Assembly (NCBI GenBank): GCA_040905665.1
Contig: JBBDRD010000026.1
Coordinates: 51,726-115,725, forward strand
Reading direction: 5' to 3'
DNA: 64,000 nucleotides
Origin: DASVCN01 sp040905665
Lineage (GTDB): Bacteria > Deinococcota > Deinococci > Deinococcales > Trueperaceae
How positions within the stretch are numbered: the first letter of the stretch is position 1; each line of letters begins with the position of its first letter. Made by a program: the position numbers and the translations under genes. Positions 33,207 through 40,979 of the stretch are shown here, piece by piece. The notes under the pieces were generated by a model that was not told the origin of the DNA, ran no database searches, and saw nothing but the letters and a program-made list of their open reading frames with translations.

Positions 33207-36047
33207 GTGCGGCGCAGCATGGCAATCCTCGGCAATCTTCCTTTCGCCCTATTCCTCGTAGGCCTCCTCGTCCAGGCGCCATTCGCCTCCGCTCAAGACG
33301 GGCTGCGGCGGGAGTGGCAAGAGGTGGTAACACCGCGAACGAGGGTGCTCTTTGATGACCCCGCCATCGCCCCGTATGCCGCCCAGGTGGCGATTCGTGC
33401 CGAAGCTGCCCTTACCGAGCTGTCGCGGCTTTTCGGCACCGACCCGCCGTTAACGACTATCGAGCTCGACGCCCACACCGACTCCTACGGCGCCATTGCA
33501 CCTCCTCTGCCCAGGCCACGTGTGGTCCTGCCCGCCCTCTTCCCGGCACTGCCCGAGGTCGATCTGCGGGCACGCGATCCCCTCTACACGCTGCTCCTGC
33601 ATGAGCTGACGCACACGCTGCAACTTTCCTTCCTCGAACGGCCGGCCGGGGTTGCCGAGTTACCGCGGCTCGGGGTGGTAGGTGAAGCGGTGGCACCATT
33701 GCCGCCCGGATGGCTGCTGGAGGGCTTGGCGGTTTGGCTCGCGAACACCCTGTCTCCCGGTTCGCCTGAGGTGGACGCTCGGACTCGCGGCGTTCTTCAC
33801 TCCCTGGCGTTGGAAGGCGCGTGGCCCACCCTGGCCGACGCTTCACTCCTGAGCCACTCCCGGTGGCCTGGTGGCGAAACTCGCTATCTCCTGGGCGGCG
33901 CTTTCGTTGGCTACCTGGTTGAGCATCAGGGTTGGGACTCATTGCTCGCGGCACTTCGCGAAGCGAACGCCGGCTGGTATCCGCTGCCATTCGAGGAGGC
34001 CTGGCGACGCGCGAACGGTACCGAGCTGGAAGAGCTGTGGTGGCACTGGGGCCTCGGGGTAGAGGAGCAGGCTCTGGCGCGAGCGGCTGAGGAGCAAGAC
34101 GAGGGCTCACGGCAATTGACCCGAGACGGCCGAGCGAGCACCGTGCTGGCGCTCGACCCCACGGGGGAGAAAGTGGCCTGGCGGCCGGCGGCAGGAGGAC
34201 TGGTGGTGTCGTCACTGGCCGGCGTGACTGCGTCAAAGGAGGTAGAAGCGGGAGTGGGGGCACTGGGAGTGCGGGAGCGCGTGCTTCCCCGGCGGGTTTG
34301 GCCCCTCGACGTTACCTGGGTCTCGGCGAACCGGCTGGTTTACTCGCGACTGGCCCCGGAGCCCGATTCCCGTTTCATCGACCTGTTCGAGCTGGATATT
34401 GAGAGCGGGCGCGCGGAGCGGCTGACGCACGGGGCGCGAGCTCGATTCCCACGCGGTCTACCCGGCGGTTGCGTTCTCTATGCACGCGACGTGACCGGCG
34501 AGGGGTCGACGCTTTGGCGCCGCTGTAGTGAAGGGGAGAGCCGGCTCGTCTTCATGGCGCCCAACGGCATGCACGTCGTGGGTTTGGCGGTAAGCGCGGC
34601 GGGCCGAGTAGCGCTGTCACTGTGGCGCGACGGCTTTGTCGACCTGGCGCTGGTCGAATGGCCAGACTCACGTCTGGTCTGGCTCACGCAGGACGCCGCA
34701 CAGGACCTGGACCCGGCTTGGAACGGCGAGGAGGAGCTGATCTTCCGCTCCGATCGAAGTGGGGTGTTCGATCTCTATGGATTGCGTCCCGGTTCGTCGC
34801 TGCTAAGGCGCATGAGCGCCACGCTGGGAGGTGCTTTCTCCCCTCGGACCGGCAGCGGAAATATTGTCTATGCGCGGTTGGGGGGCCACGGGTTCGACCT
34901 CGCTGCTGTTCCGATCGAACAGGCTGTGGAGGTACTGGCGTTATCCAGGGAAGAGTTGCCCGAGCCACTGGCGTTCGTAGCGGAGGTTCCGGCTACCGAA
35001 CCAAGAGGCGACGCACTCTCCCTGCGACGCTACCAGCCGCTATCGTCGCTGGAACCGTTCGGTTGGCTGCCTCGGCTGGAGCTCGTTGGAGTGGAGCCGA
35101 TATCGCTGGCAGGTTCGGTCTCCGTGCTGGGACAAGATGCCAGCGGGGACCACTCGTACTCGATTTCGGCAGGCTTCGACCCACGCCTCTTGCCCAGTGG
35201 AGGGAGTGCGGGCTCAGCTAACACGGGCTGGGCAAACGGGGGCTGGGCAAACGGGGGCTGGGCAAATGTCCGCTACGACTACCGCGCAACCGACGCGTTC
35301 GACCTGTTCCAGCGCCTGCCCCCCTCCGGCTTCGGCGTGCAGTTCGGCTTCTGGCCGCACATTCCCCACCTGGGTACCCGAGTCGAAACCACGCTGGGAT
35401 TTTCCGTAGAGTTTTGGTCGAGAAGAACAATATGGTTAAGGCCGCTCTCGATAAGTCAGAACTCGGGGAGTCCACTGCAGAACTGGAACGCCCTGCTGCA
35501 GCTGCGCGCTGCGGCTCTTTACCTGCCGTCGCATGGCGCACTGCAGCCCGACGCTCGACTCGATCTCATCGCCAGTCGCCGGTTCGCCGATCTTTGGGGT
35601 TACGGAGTTAGCGGTCCGCGGCTATCGGCACACTTCGTATGGAGCGCATCAGTGGATGGAGGCTCGGCCGGTGCATGGCTCGACGCCTCGCACATACTGC
35701 CGCCCCGCGACGGTGTGCCGTTCACGACCTCCCTCGCGCTGCACGCCGGCTACCGACCGGCCCTGCCGCTGCCTCTCCTCACCGAAGAATGGGCGGTGCT
35801 GATGAGCGTTGCCGTTCGAGAGTCGCTGCCTATCGAGTGGCGTTACGCCGATGGGATACTGGCGCTCGAGCGCCTGACCTTCGAAGCCCGGACGCACGGC
35901 TCTTACGACGGTGAGTTAAGGGCCGCCGCCGACTTGTCGATGTGGGCCGATCTGATGGTCCGATACGGAGCGCCTATTAGCCTGGGCGGAAGTGCCGGCT
36001 ACGCCAACCGGTGGTGGTACCGGCTGGGTGTTCGAGTCCCGCTATGA
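33207..36047 (+). CDS. Large secreted protein: MA-like zinc peptidase, beta-propeller and C-terminal outer-membrane-type domain
   Basis: A 946-residue exported protein. The signal peptide covers about residues 1-31. A peptidase MA-like domain (about 35-290) has the zinc motif H-E-L-T-H at 132-136 and the third ligand region L-L-E-G-L-A-V-W. Residues about 300-620 are TolB/WD40-like propeller repeats (G-E-E-E-L-I-F-R-S-D-R-S-G-V-F-D-L-Y and similar). The final 300 residues are rich in alternating beta-strands with an aromatic/polar pattern, like a porin-type barrel, ending in an R-V-P-L strand. A triplicated pentapeptide (N-G-G-W-A) marks the start of the barrel. GTG 33207 is leaderless behind TAGAAT; ATG 33219 is an alternative. 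The substrate is unknown. Confidence 0.75.
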   Translation: MRRSMAILGNLPFALFLVGLLVQAPFASAQDGLRREWQEVVTPRTRVLFDDPAIAPYAAQVAIRAEAALTELSRLFGTDPPLTTIELDAHTDSYGAIAPPLPRPRVVLPALFPALPEVDLRARDPLYTLLLHELTHTLQLSFLERPAGVAELPRLGVVGEAVAPLPPGWLLEGLAVWLANTLSPGSPEVDARTRGVLHSLALEGAWPTLADASLLSHSRWPGGETRYLLGGAFVGYLVEHQGWDSLLAALREANAGWYPLPFEEAWRRANGTELEELWWHWGLGVEEQALARAAEEQDEGSRQLTRDGRASTVLALDPTGEKVAWRPAAGGLVVSSLAGVTASKEVEAGVGALGVRERVLPRRVWPLDVTWVSANRLVYSRLAPEPDSRFIDLFELDIESGRAERLTHGARARFPRGLPGGCVLYARDVTGEGSTLWRRCSEGESRLVFMAPNGMHVVGLAVSAAGRVALSLWRDGFVDLALVEWPDSRLVWLTQDAAQDLDPAWNGEEELIFRSDRSGVFDLYGLRPGSSLLRRMSATLGGAFSPRTGSGNIVYARLGGHGFDLAAVPIEQAVEVLALSREELPEPLAFVAEVPATEPRGDALSLRRYQPLSSLEPFGWLPRLELVGVEPISLAGSVSVLGQDASGDHSYSISAGFDPRLLPSGGSAGSANTGWANGGWANGGWANVRYDYRATDAFDLFQRLPPSGFGVQFGFWPHIPHLGTRVETTLGFSVEFWSRRTIWLRPLSISQNSGSPLQNWNALLQLRAAALYLPSHGALQPDARLDLIASRRFADLWGYGVSGPRLSAHFVWSASVDGGSAGAWLDASHILPPRDGVPFTTSLALHAGYRPALPLPLLTEEWAVLMSVAVRESLPIEWRYADGILALERLTFEARTHGSYDGELRAAADLSMWADLMVRYGAPISLGGSAGYANRWWYRLGVRVPL
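35223..35266 (+). repeat. 15-bp tandem repeat, three copies, inside the peptidase gene
   Basis: The unit GGGCTGGGCAAACGG is repeated with period 15 and encodes N-x-G-W-A three times in a row. It lies at the junction between the propeller and the barrel-like domain. Confidence 0.8.
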
Positions 36048-36075
36048 GGGCGACGGCGTGTGCCGCGAGCGAGCT

Positions 36076-37722
36076 TCAGACGAACAGGCTTCGCGCTAGC
36101 GGGACGATCTCGATTACGAGAAGCAGACCGATGTGAAACGTCGATTGCGCGGCGAACGTTAGCGCGCTGCTGCGAGTCGAGCGGTAAGCCGCTGCGAGTA
36201 CTAGCCCCATCGGCAATAGGAAGACGATCGGCGTGGCAAACACCAAGGCGGACAGGCTGCCCGAGATCAGCAGCGCCAGCGTTCCGCCATAGCGATTCTC
36301 AAAGGCCGGGAAGGCGAATCCCCTAAAGAAGATTTCGCTCAATGGAATGAGCACCATGGCCGCTGCGACCGCCGGGGTGAGGTGCGCCAGGTCGAGGAAG
36401 AACTCACCCCGCCAAGGGCCGGGCGGAACAAATTGCCGGTAGGCGAACAGTCCGGCCAACATTGCCAGGCCCAGGAAAACTCCGGTGGGAACTCGTTCGG
36501 AACCGCCCAGCAAAGTTCCTCCGGCTGCCCAGCCGTTCGACGCCGTGCGGCGCCAAGCGCCCCAGCTCGCTACGACGGCGAACACGATGTAGAACACCGC
36601 CAGGGTGTCGCTGTTCTGTATGGGGGTCACCAGCGCCAATAGATTCTCGTAACGCAGGTAGCCGTAGGTCACTGCTATCGGTAGCCCGGCCAGCAGGGCA
36701 GCGAGACCGATCGCATAGACCTGACTGGTTGTCCAGTAACGCGGCTCCTCGCTTGTGTCGGCATTCGACGTTGAGCCAAGGCGACTCTCGCCCACTAGAA
36801 GAACGGCCAGCAGCAAAAGAACCAGCAAGAGCCATAGTAGGTTTCCAGAAAAGAAGGTTGCCAGCAGGTTTCCTCGTCGGGTCGCCTCCCGCAGCGCCAG
36901 TCCGCCTGCCTGATAGTCCCCCATACCGTAGTAGACGAGTCCTAATGCCCGCAAGTCCCTCGCCGAGGCTGTAGCTTCTCGGGACGTCCGCTGCGCGAGC
37001 GAGTCCTCTAGCTCACCTGCGGCAGCAGCGAGCTCGCCCTGGGCCCATAGCACGCGCCCCAGCAGGCTGCTCACCTCGGCGTCCACTTGAGCGCCGGTCG
37101 AGGTGACGTACGACCGCAACTCCTCTTCCGCCGCGGCCGCGCTCCTCATTTGGAAAAGCAGAGAGGCCAGCTCTACGACGTTCCGTCGGCTCCTTGGCTC
37201 CAGCCGTACCGCTTCCCGAAAGTGCTCCAGTGCTTCGCTGAATAGTCCCTGTTGTTGGGCGAGTTCACCCCGTAAGTAGGCGTGCTGTGCCGCCCAGGAG
37301 CGTCCACCCTCGCCTGTCAACCTTTGCGCCGCCTCGGTCAGAGTGCTCTCGGCCTCGCCGAAGCGCTTCGCGCGAATGTACACCTCGGCCAGCAGCAACT
37401 GCGGCTCTGCGCCGCCAACTCGGCTGCGGGCCTGCCGCAGTTCACTCTCCGCTGCCGCGAGATTCCCCAGAGCCAGCTCGATACGTCCAAGCGCGAGGTG
37501 GGCCATGGGAAGACCTGGCTCACTTGCCAGCGCGTTGAGACAGCTTTGGCGCGCAGTTTCATAGTCGCCGCCACGCTCGAACTCCAGACAGTTGCGCAGG
37601 TATCTGCCGGAATCGAAGATCTGAGCGGCGGAAGCGGATGGAGTCGCTACCAAGAGCAGCAAGGCGGCGAGCAGGAGGCAGCTTCGCCAAGGGAGAGGGT
37701 GAATTGGGTGCGATGGATGCAT
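36076..37722 (-). CDS. TPR-repeat protein fused to a CPBP-type intramembrane peptidase domain
   Basis: A 548-residue protein with a signal peptide (about 1-33), then TPR repeats over about 35-250 (G-D-Y-E-T-A-R-Q-S-C-L-N-A-L and L-F-S-E-A-L-E-H-F-R-E-A-V-R-L-E-P), one transmembrane helix, and a C-terminal bundle of about seven helices with the CPBP motif I-F-F-R-G-F. The usual E-E-x-x-x-R pair reads S-E-I-F-F-R and the first conserved His motif is replaced by F-A-T-P-I-V; only the final H-I-G is kept. Proteolytic activity is doubtful. ATG 37722 has CGAGG upstream and starts a good signal peptide; the frame is open to 37776. It is convergent with the large peptidase gene (28 bp gap). Confidence 0.78.
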   Translation of the reverse strand: MHPSHPIHPLPWRSCLLLAALLLLVATPSASAAQIFDSGRYLRNCLEFERGGDYETARQSCLNALASEPGLPMAHLALGRIELALGNLAAAESELRQARSRVGGAEPQLLLAEVYIRAKRFGEAESTLTEAAQRLTGEGGRSWAAQHAYLRGELAQQQGLFSEALEHFREAVRLEPRSRRNVVELASLLFQMRSAAAAEEELRSYVTSTGAQVDAEVSSLLGRVLWAQGELAAAAGELEDSLAQRTSREATASARDLRALGLVYYGMGDYQAGGLALREATRRGNLLATFFSGNLLWLLLVLLLLAVLLVGESRLGSTSNADTSEEPRYWTTSQVYAIGLAALLAGLPIAVTYGYLRYENLLALVTPIQNSDTLAVFYIVFAVVASWGAWRRTASNGWAAGGTLLGGSERVPTGVFLGLAMLAGLFAYRQFVPPGPWRGEFFLDLAHLTPAVAAAMVLIPLSEIFFRGFAFPAFENRYGGTLALLISGSLSALVFATPIVFLLPMGLVLAAAYRSTRSSALTFAAQSTFHIGLLLVIEIVPLARSLFV

Positions 37723-37833
37723 ATCGGCCTCGAAATAGCTGTTGCTCCGCAGTTGAGTGTCCTCGGTGACGTGCATTGGGACGGCTCAGGCGTTTGCCAC
37801 ATCATGAAAGACCGGGGCGCGATTGGGGGTTAG

Positions 37834-37870
37834 GTCGTTCACTCGGCCGGTTGTCCCAGTCGTTCACTCG
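37834..37870. promoter_or_regulatory. 12-bp direct repeat upstream of the two-component operon
   Basis: GTCGTTCACTCG occurs at 37834-37845 and 37859-37870, 25 bp start to start, about 70 bp upstream of the TAGCAT -10 box. Direct repeats are the usual binding sites of OmpR-type regulators, and such a regulator is encoded in the operon just downstream. Confidence 0.4.
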
Positions 37871-37939
37871 ATTGGACTGATGCCGAGGTCCATGAAGATT
37901 TCTTAAGGCAACCGTTCGTTGCACTAATGAGGCCGCTGC

Positions 37940-37945
37940 TAGCAT
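37940..37945 (+). promoter_or_regulatory. TANNNT -10 box of the leader frame before the two-component operon
   Basis: TAGCAT ends exactly 6 nt before ATG 37952. A TTGCAC at 37919-37924 could be the -35 with a short 15-nt spacer. Confidence 0.5.
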
Positions 37946-37951
37946 GGTTTC

Positions 37952-37990
37952 ATGAACGTCGACCGTCACAAAAAAGGCCTCCGTGAGTGA
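37952..37990 (+). CDS. 12-codon leaderless leader peptide overlapping the 37983 gene
   Basis: The frame encodes MNVDRHKKGLRE and ends in TGA at 37988-37990, overlapping the start region of the next gene (GTG 37983) by 8 nt in another frame. Only a weak AAGG precedes that GTG. This is the same layout as at uvrC and ruvA. Confidence 0.42.
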   Translation: MNVDRHKKGLRE

Positions 37991-38378
37991 GCTTCTCTTC
38001 TGGTTCCTGGTGAGCCAGACACTCGCCGGGCTCCCGCAGATGCCGCCGGGAACCGAAGTGCGGCTGGTCTCCCGCGATCTCCTCACCGTGTACGGCAGCG
38101 CTCGCGTCGAGGATGGCCGTCTGCAGTTCGCCGGGCCGATGGTGTCTGGTCAGGAAGTGCGCCTGCTCATCTTCCCGCCGGACGCCAGTGACCAGGAGCT
38201 CGCCCAGGCCGTCACCGGAGTACAGGCGGTACCGGGGCGAATGAGTGAGGATGGACTCGACATTTTGGTGGAGTTTCCGGAACTAGAAGGGCCGCTTTCG
38301 TTACGGAAGTGGTTGGCCGAGGAGCGCGACATTTTGTTGGTCATGCCAGTCTCCGAGGGGGACGGGAGGGCACCATGA
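37983..38378 (+). CDS. Protein of unknown function, first gene of a two-component operon
   Basis: A 131-residue protein not recognised by family. The first 20 residues are hydrophobic (L-L-F-W-F-L-V-S-Q-T-L-A-G-L) and could be a signal or anchor. The body looks like a small beta-domain with V-R-L-V-S-R-D-L-L-T-V-Y-G and a polar C-terminus. The stop overlaps the response regulator start (ATGA), so the three genes to 40478 are co-expressed. An accessory or sensory role in the two-component system is possible but unsupported. Confidence 0.6.
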   Translation: MSELLFWFLVSQTLAGLPQMPPGTEVRLVSRDLLTVYGSARVEDGRLQFAGPMVSGQEVRLLIFPPDASDQELAQAVTGVQAVPGRMSEDGLDILVEFPELEGPLSLRKWLAEERDILLVMPVSEGDGRAP

Positions 38379-39043
38379 TGAGGAAGCACATTCTGATCGT
38401 GGAAGACGACCACGATATCAACCGGTTCTTGACGCTCGAGCTCGAGGAGGCAGGTTTCCAGGTCAGCAGCTACGGTACCGGGATTAGTGGACTCTCGGCA
38501 GTTCGCGAGGACACCCCCGATCTGGTCGTGCTGGACCTGGGCCTGCCCGACCTGAACGGCGCCGAGATTGCTCGCCGCATCCGGCACACCGATGACACTC
38601 CTATAATCATCCTTACCGCCGCCGACGATGTGGGCACGAAGGTCGAGATGCTCAATGCAGGGGCCGACGATTATCTGGCCAAGCCGTTCCACAGCGACGA
38701 GCTCATCGCCCGAATCAATGTGCAACTGCGTAAGCGCAACGGGGCGATGGTTCGCAAGGTGGGTGAGTTGTCACTCGACGCCAGCCGCCGTCAGGCCTTC
38801 TGGGGCGAGGAAGAGATCCGCCTTTCGCCGAGGGAGTTCGACCTGCTCCTCTACCTCTGCTCACAACCTGGCCGCGTCTATAGTCGTCAGGAGATAGAGT
38901 CGAACGTTTGGGGAGAGGAGCTACCACCGTCGTCGAACGTCGTGGACGTACACATAGCCAACATCCGAAGCAAGCTCCGCGACGCTGGCGGCTATGGCGT
39001 GATTCGGACTGTGCGGGGTGTGGGCTACGCGGTAAAGGGATAA
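38378..39043 (+). CDS. OmpR-family response regulator
   Basis: A 221-residue regulator: receiver domain (residues 1-115) with the acidic pair E-D-D, phospho-acceptor Asp53 in V-V-L-D-L-G-L-P-D, T-A-A-D-D and the Lys in L-A-K-P-F, then a winged-helix DNA-binding domain (about 125-221) with L-S-P-R-E-F-D-L-L and V-D-V-H-I-A-N-I-R-S-K-L. ATG 38378 has GGGAGGG 7 nt upstream; an ATG immediately before (38375) is also possible. The sensor kinase follows 85 bp downstream. The 12-bp direct repeat at 37834-37870 is a candidate target. Confidence 0.93.
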   Translation: MRKHILIVEDDHDINRFLTLELEEAGFQVSSYGTGISGLSAVREDTPDLVVLDLGLPDLNGAEIARRIRHTDDTPIIILTAADDVGTKVEMLNAGADDYLAKPFHSDELIARINVQLRKRNGAMVRKVGELSLDASRRQAFWGEEEIRLSPREFDLLLYLCSQPGRVYSRQEIESNVWGEELPPSSNVVDVHIANIRSKLRDAGGYGVIRTVRGVGYAVKG

Positions 39044-39128
39044 ACTTGCTGCCCTGGGCCGGAGGCGGCCTGCGGACAAGACCATCGGCCGCAGGCGGGA
39101 ACGCGGCGATGACGGGACCGGTTAACTA

Positions 39129-40478
39129 GTGGAGCCCGGCAGGCGGAGGCTCGCACGGCCTGCTCGGAGCCTGCCGCTCCGCTGGCGCATCGCCGCCCTG
39201 GCGGGTGTAGCGATCGCGCTGCTGTCGGTCTTGGCTTCGTTGACCGCATTCTGGGTAGTACGCAGCAGCCTGCTGGGCGATCTTCAGGAGTCGCTCCGCG
39301 AAGACGTGCTAACGGTCGCGAATCTATACGCACGAGGGGCCCCAGGGGCCGCAGGCGCCTCTTTGGCCGGGCCAACCGGTGGAGTGATCGTTCAGTTGTA
39401 CGATATTCAGGGGATGCTGTTAGCGGCGTCCATGGCGGAGTTCGAGCGTGAAGGCGCGGTGCTGCCGCAGGAGACCGTTCGGATCGAAGCCGGAGTAAGG
39501 GACTGGAGCGGCGAGCTTGCCGGGCGCCCGGTTCGGGCCGCCATTGCGCCCTTCGAATTCGGCAGCGCGGCAGTAATTGCCGAGACCTCCTTCATCGCGC
39601 GTGCCTTGGGGCAACTGGGCCGCGCGCTTCTTGTCACGGCTTTGGCGCTGGTGCTAATTAGCGCGGTAGCCGCCTATCTCATCGCGGCGGCGGCAATACG
39701 CCCCATACGTCACCTTGCACGGCAGGCGGCGCGGCTTGGACCGGAACGGTTAGAGCCAATTCGCTACCGCGGCCCGAGTGACGAGGTGGGCCTGCTGGCG
39801 GGAGCCTTGAACGGGCTTATCGGGCGATTGAAGACTTCTATCGACGCGCAACGGCAGTTCCTGGCCGAAACAAGTCATGAGCTACGGACCCCACTCACCA
39901 GTTTGCAGGGCTATCTCGACCGCGCCTCGCGCAAGGCTTCGCCCGAGGTAGCGAACGAACTGGCCGATGCCCGCCGGATCTCATACTCGATGGCGCGGCT
40001 CATCAGCGATCTGCTGCAACTCTCGCGCGGTGAGCTGGTTCAGGAACTGATTCCCCATCTCGTCGACCCCTACAGCGATGTGCTCTCACCTGTTGCCGAG
40101 GAGTTTCCGGGCGTCGTTCTCGAAGGGAGCGAGGGGGCAATGCTGCTTGGCGATCCGGAGCGGCTTCGCCAACTAGTGCGCAACCTCACCGCCAACGCGG
40201 TTCGCGCAACCGGGTCGCCTGAGGGCGTCAGACTCGTACTGGAGCCGCGAGGTTATGCCGTTAGTCTTGTAGTGCGCGACAACGGACCGGGGGTCCCAGA
40301 GGAGATTCGCGAAAGGATCTTCGAGAAATTCTACAAGGGGCCGGGGGGTGGCACCGGGTTGGGACTAGCCATCGCTCGTCAGATCGCGGAAATGCACCAA
40401 GGCACCATCTCGGTCGACAGCGCGCCTGGTCGAACCGAGTTCACGGTTACCCTGCCCCTGGCCGACGTTCCGGATTGA
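39129..40478 (+). CDS. Two-component sensor histidine kinase
   Basis: A 449-residue kinase with two transmembrane helices (about residues 20-42 and 172-195) around an extracytoplasmic domain of some 125 residues, a HAMP linker (A-I-R-P-I-R-H-L-A-R-Q-A-A-R-L), the phospho-acceptor His250 in E-T-S-H-E-L-R-T-P-L, and the ATPase N, G1 and G2 boxes (N-L-T-A-N-A-V, D-N-G-P-G-V-P, G-T-G-L-G-L-A-I). All catalytic elements are present. GTG 39129 is used. It is paired with the response regulator upstream; the signal sensed is unknown. Confidence 0.92.
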   Translation: MEPGRRRLARPARSLPLRWRIAALAGVAIALLSVLASLTAFWVVRSSLLGDLQESLREDVLTVANLYARGAPGAAGASLAGPTGGVIVQLYDIQGMLLAASMAEFEREGAVLPQETVRIEAGVRDWSGELAGRPVRAAIAPFEFGSAAVIAETSFIARALGQLGRALLVTALALVLISAVAAYLIAAAAIRPIRHLARQAARLGPERLEPIRYRGPSDEVGLLAGALNGLIGRLKTSIDAQRQFLAETSHELRTPLTSLQGYLDRASRKASPEVANELADARRISYSMARLISDLLQLSRGELVQELIPHLVDPYSDVLSPVAEEFPGVVLEGSEGAMLLGDPERLRQLVRNLTANAVRATGSPEGVRLVLEPRGYAVSLVVRDNGPGVPEEIRERIFEKFYKGPGGGTGLGLAIARQIAEMHQGTISVDSAPGRTEFTVTLPLADVPD

Positions 40479-40601
40479 CGGAAGCTGCTCCGCGGTATCC
40501 CCGATTTTCGCTCGAATCGAGTTCCAGTGTTGTCGCTCGAACCGAGTTACGGCGCCGCATACCCAGAGCCGCCCGAGCAAGCCCCCTGCTCGAGAAAGCT
40601 C

Positions 40602-40847
40602 CTAGCGGTCGCGCCTCGTCGTGTCGGTACGCGCGACGGTGTCGTTGTCACGCTTCCGACCAGCAAGTCCCGCCAGCCCGATCAGGCCGAGCAGTCCGAG
40701 CCAGCCCCAATCGAAACCATCGTCGTCCTCGACCTGGGCGCCCGGCGCCGGAGTCAGCTGGTCCTGTGCCCAGGCACCGCTGCCTGCCCCGAACACCAGC
40801 AGAACGGCGAGTGCAAGCGTCATCAATCGTTTCCGCAACTTATCCAT
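40602..40847 (-). CDS. WGxxGxxG-type small surface protein with C-terminal anchor
   Basis: An 81-residue precursor: a signal peptide (K-L-R-K-R-L-M-T-L-A-L-A-V-L-L-V-F-G-A ... A-W-A-Q), an acidic spacer of about 18 residues (D-D-D-G-F-D), then D-W-G-W-L-G-L-L-G-L-I-G-L-A-G-L-A-G-R-K-R-D and a short polar tail. This tripartite pattern (W-G-x-x-G-x-x-G, hydrophobic helix, basic cluster) belongs to the WGxxGxxG group of CTERM-like sorting signals. The mature part is tiny, so the protein is mainly a signal plus anchor. ATG 40847 follows GGGGGT. Confidence 0.75.
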   Translation of the reverse strand: MDKLRKRLMTLALAVLLVFGAGSGAWAQDQLTPAPGAQVEDDDGFDWGWLGLLGLIGLAGLAGRKRDNDTVARTDTTRRDR

Positions 40848-40979
40848 GCTCTACCCCCTATCGGATGGAGAGTAGCGCCCTAGCATCAGAGGATTAGCCG
40901 CCGGCGACACAATCCGACGGTCGACTGGCGTTAGGCAGACCTACGGATCTGAACTCGGCCCGACTCGATGTCGGTGCGC

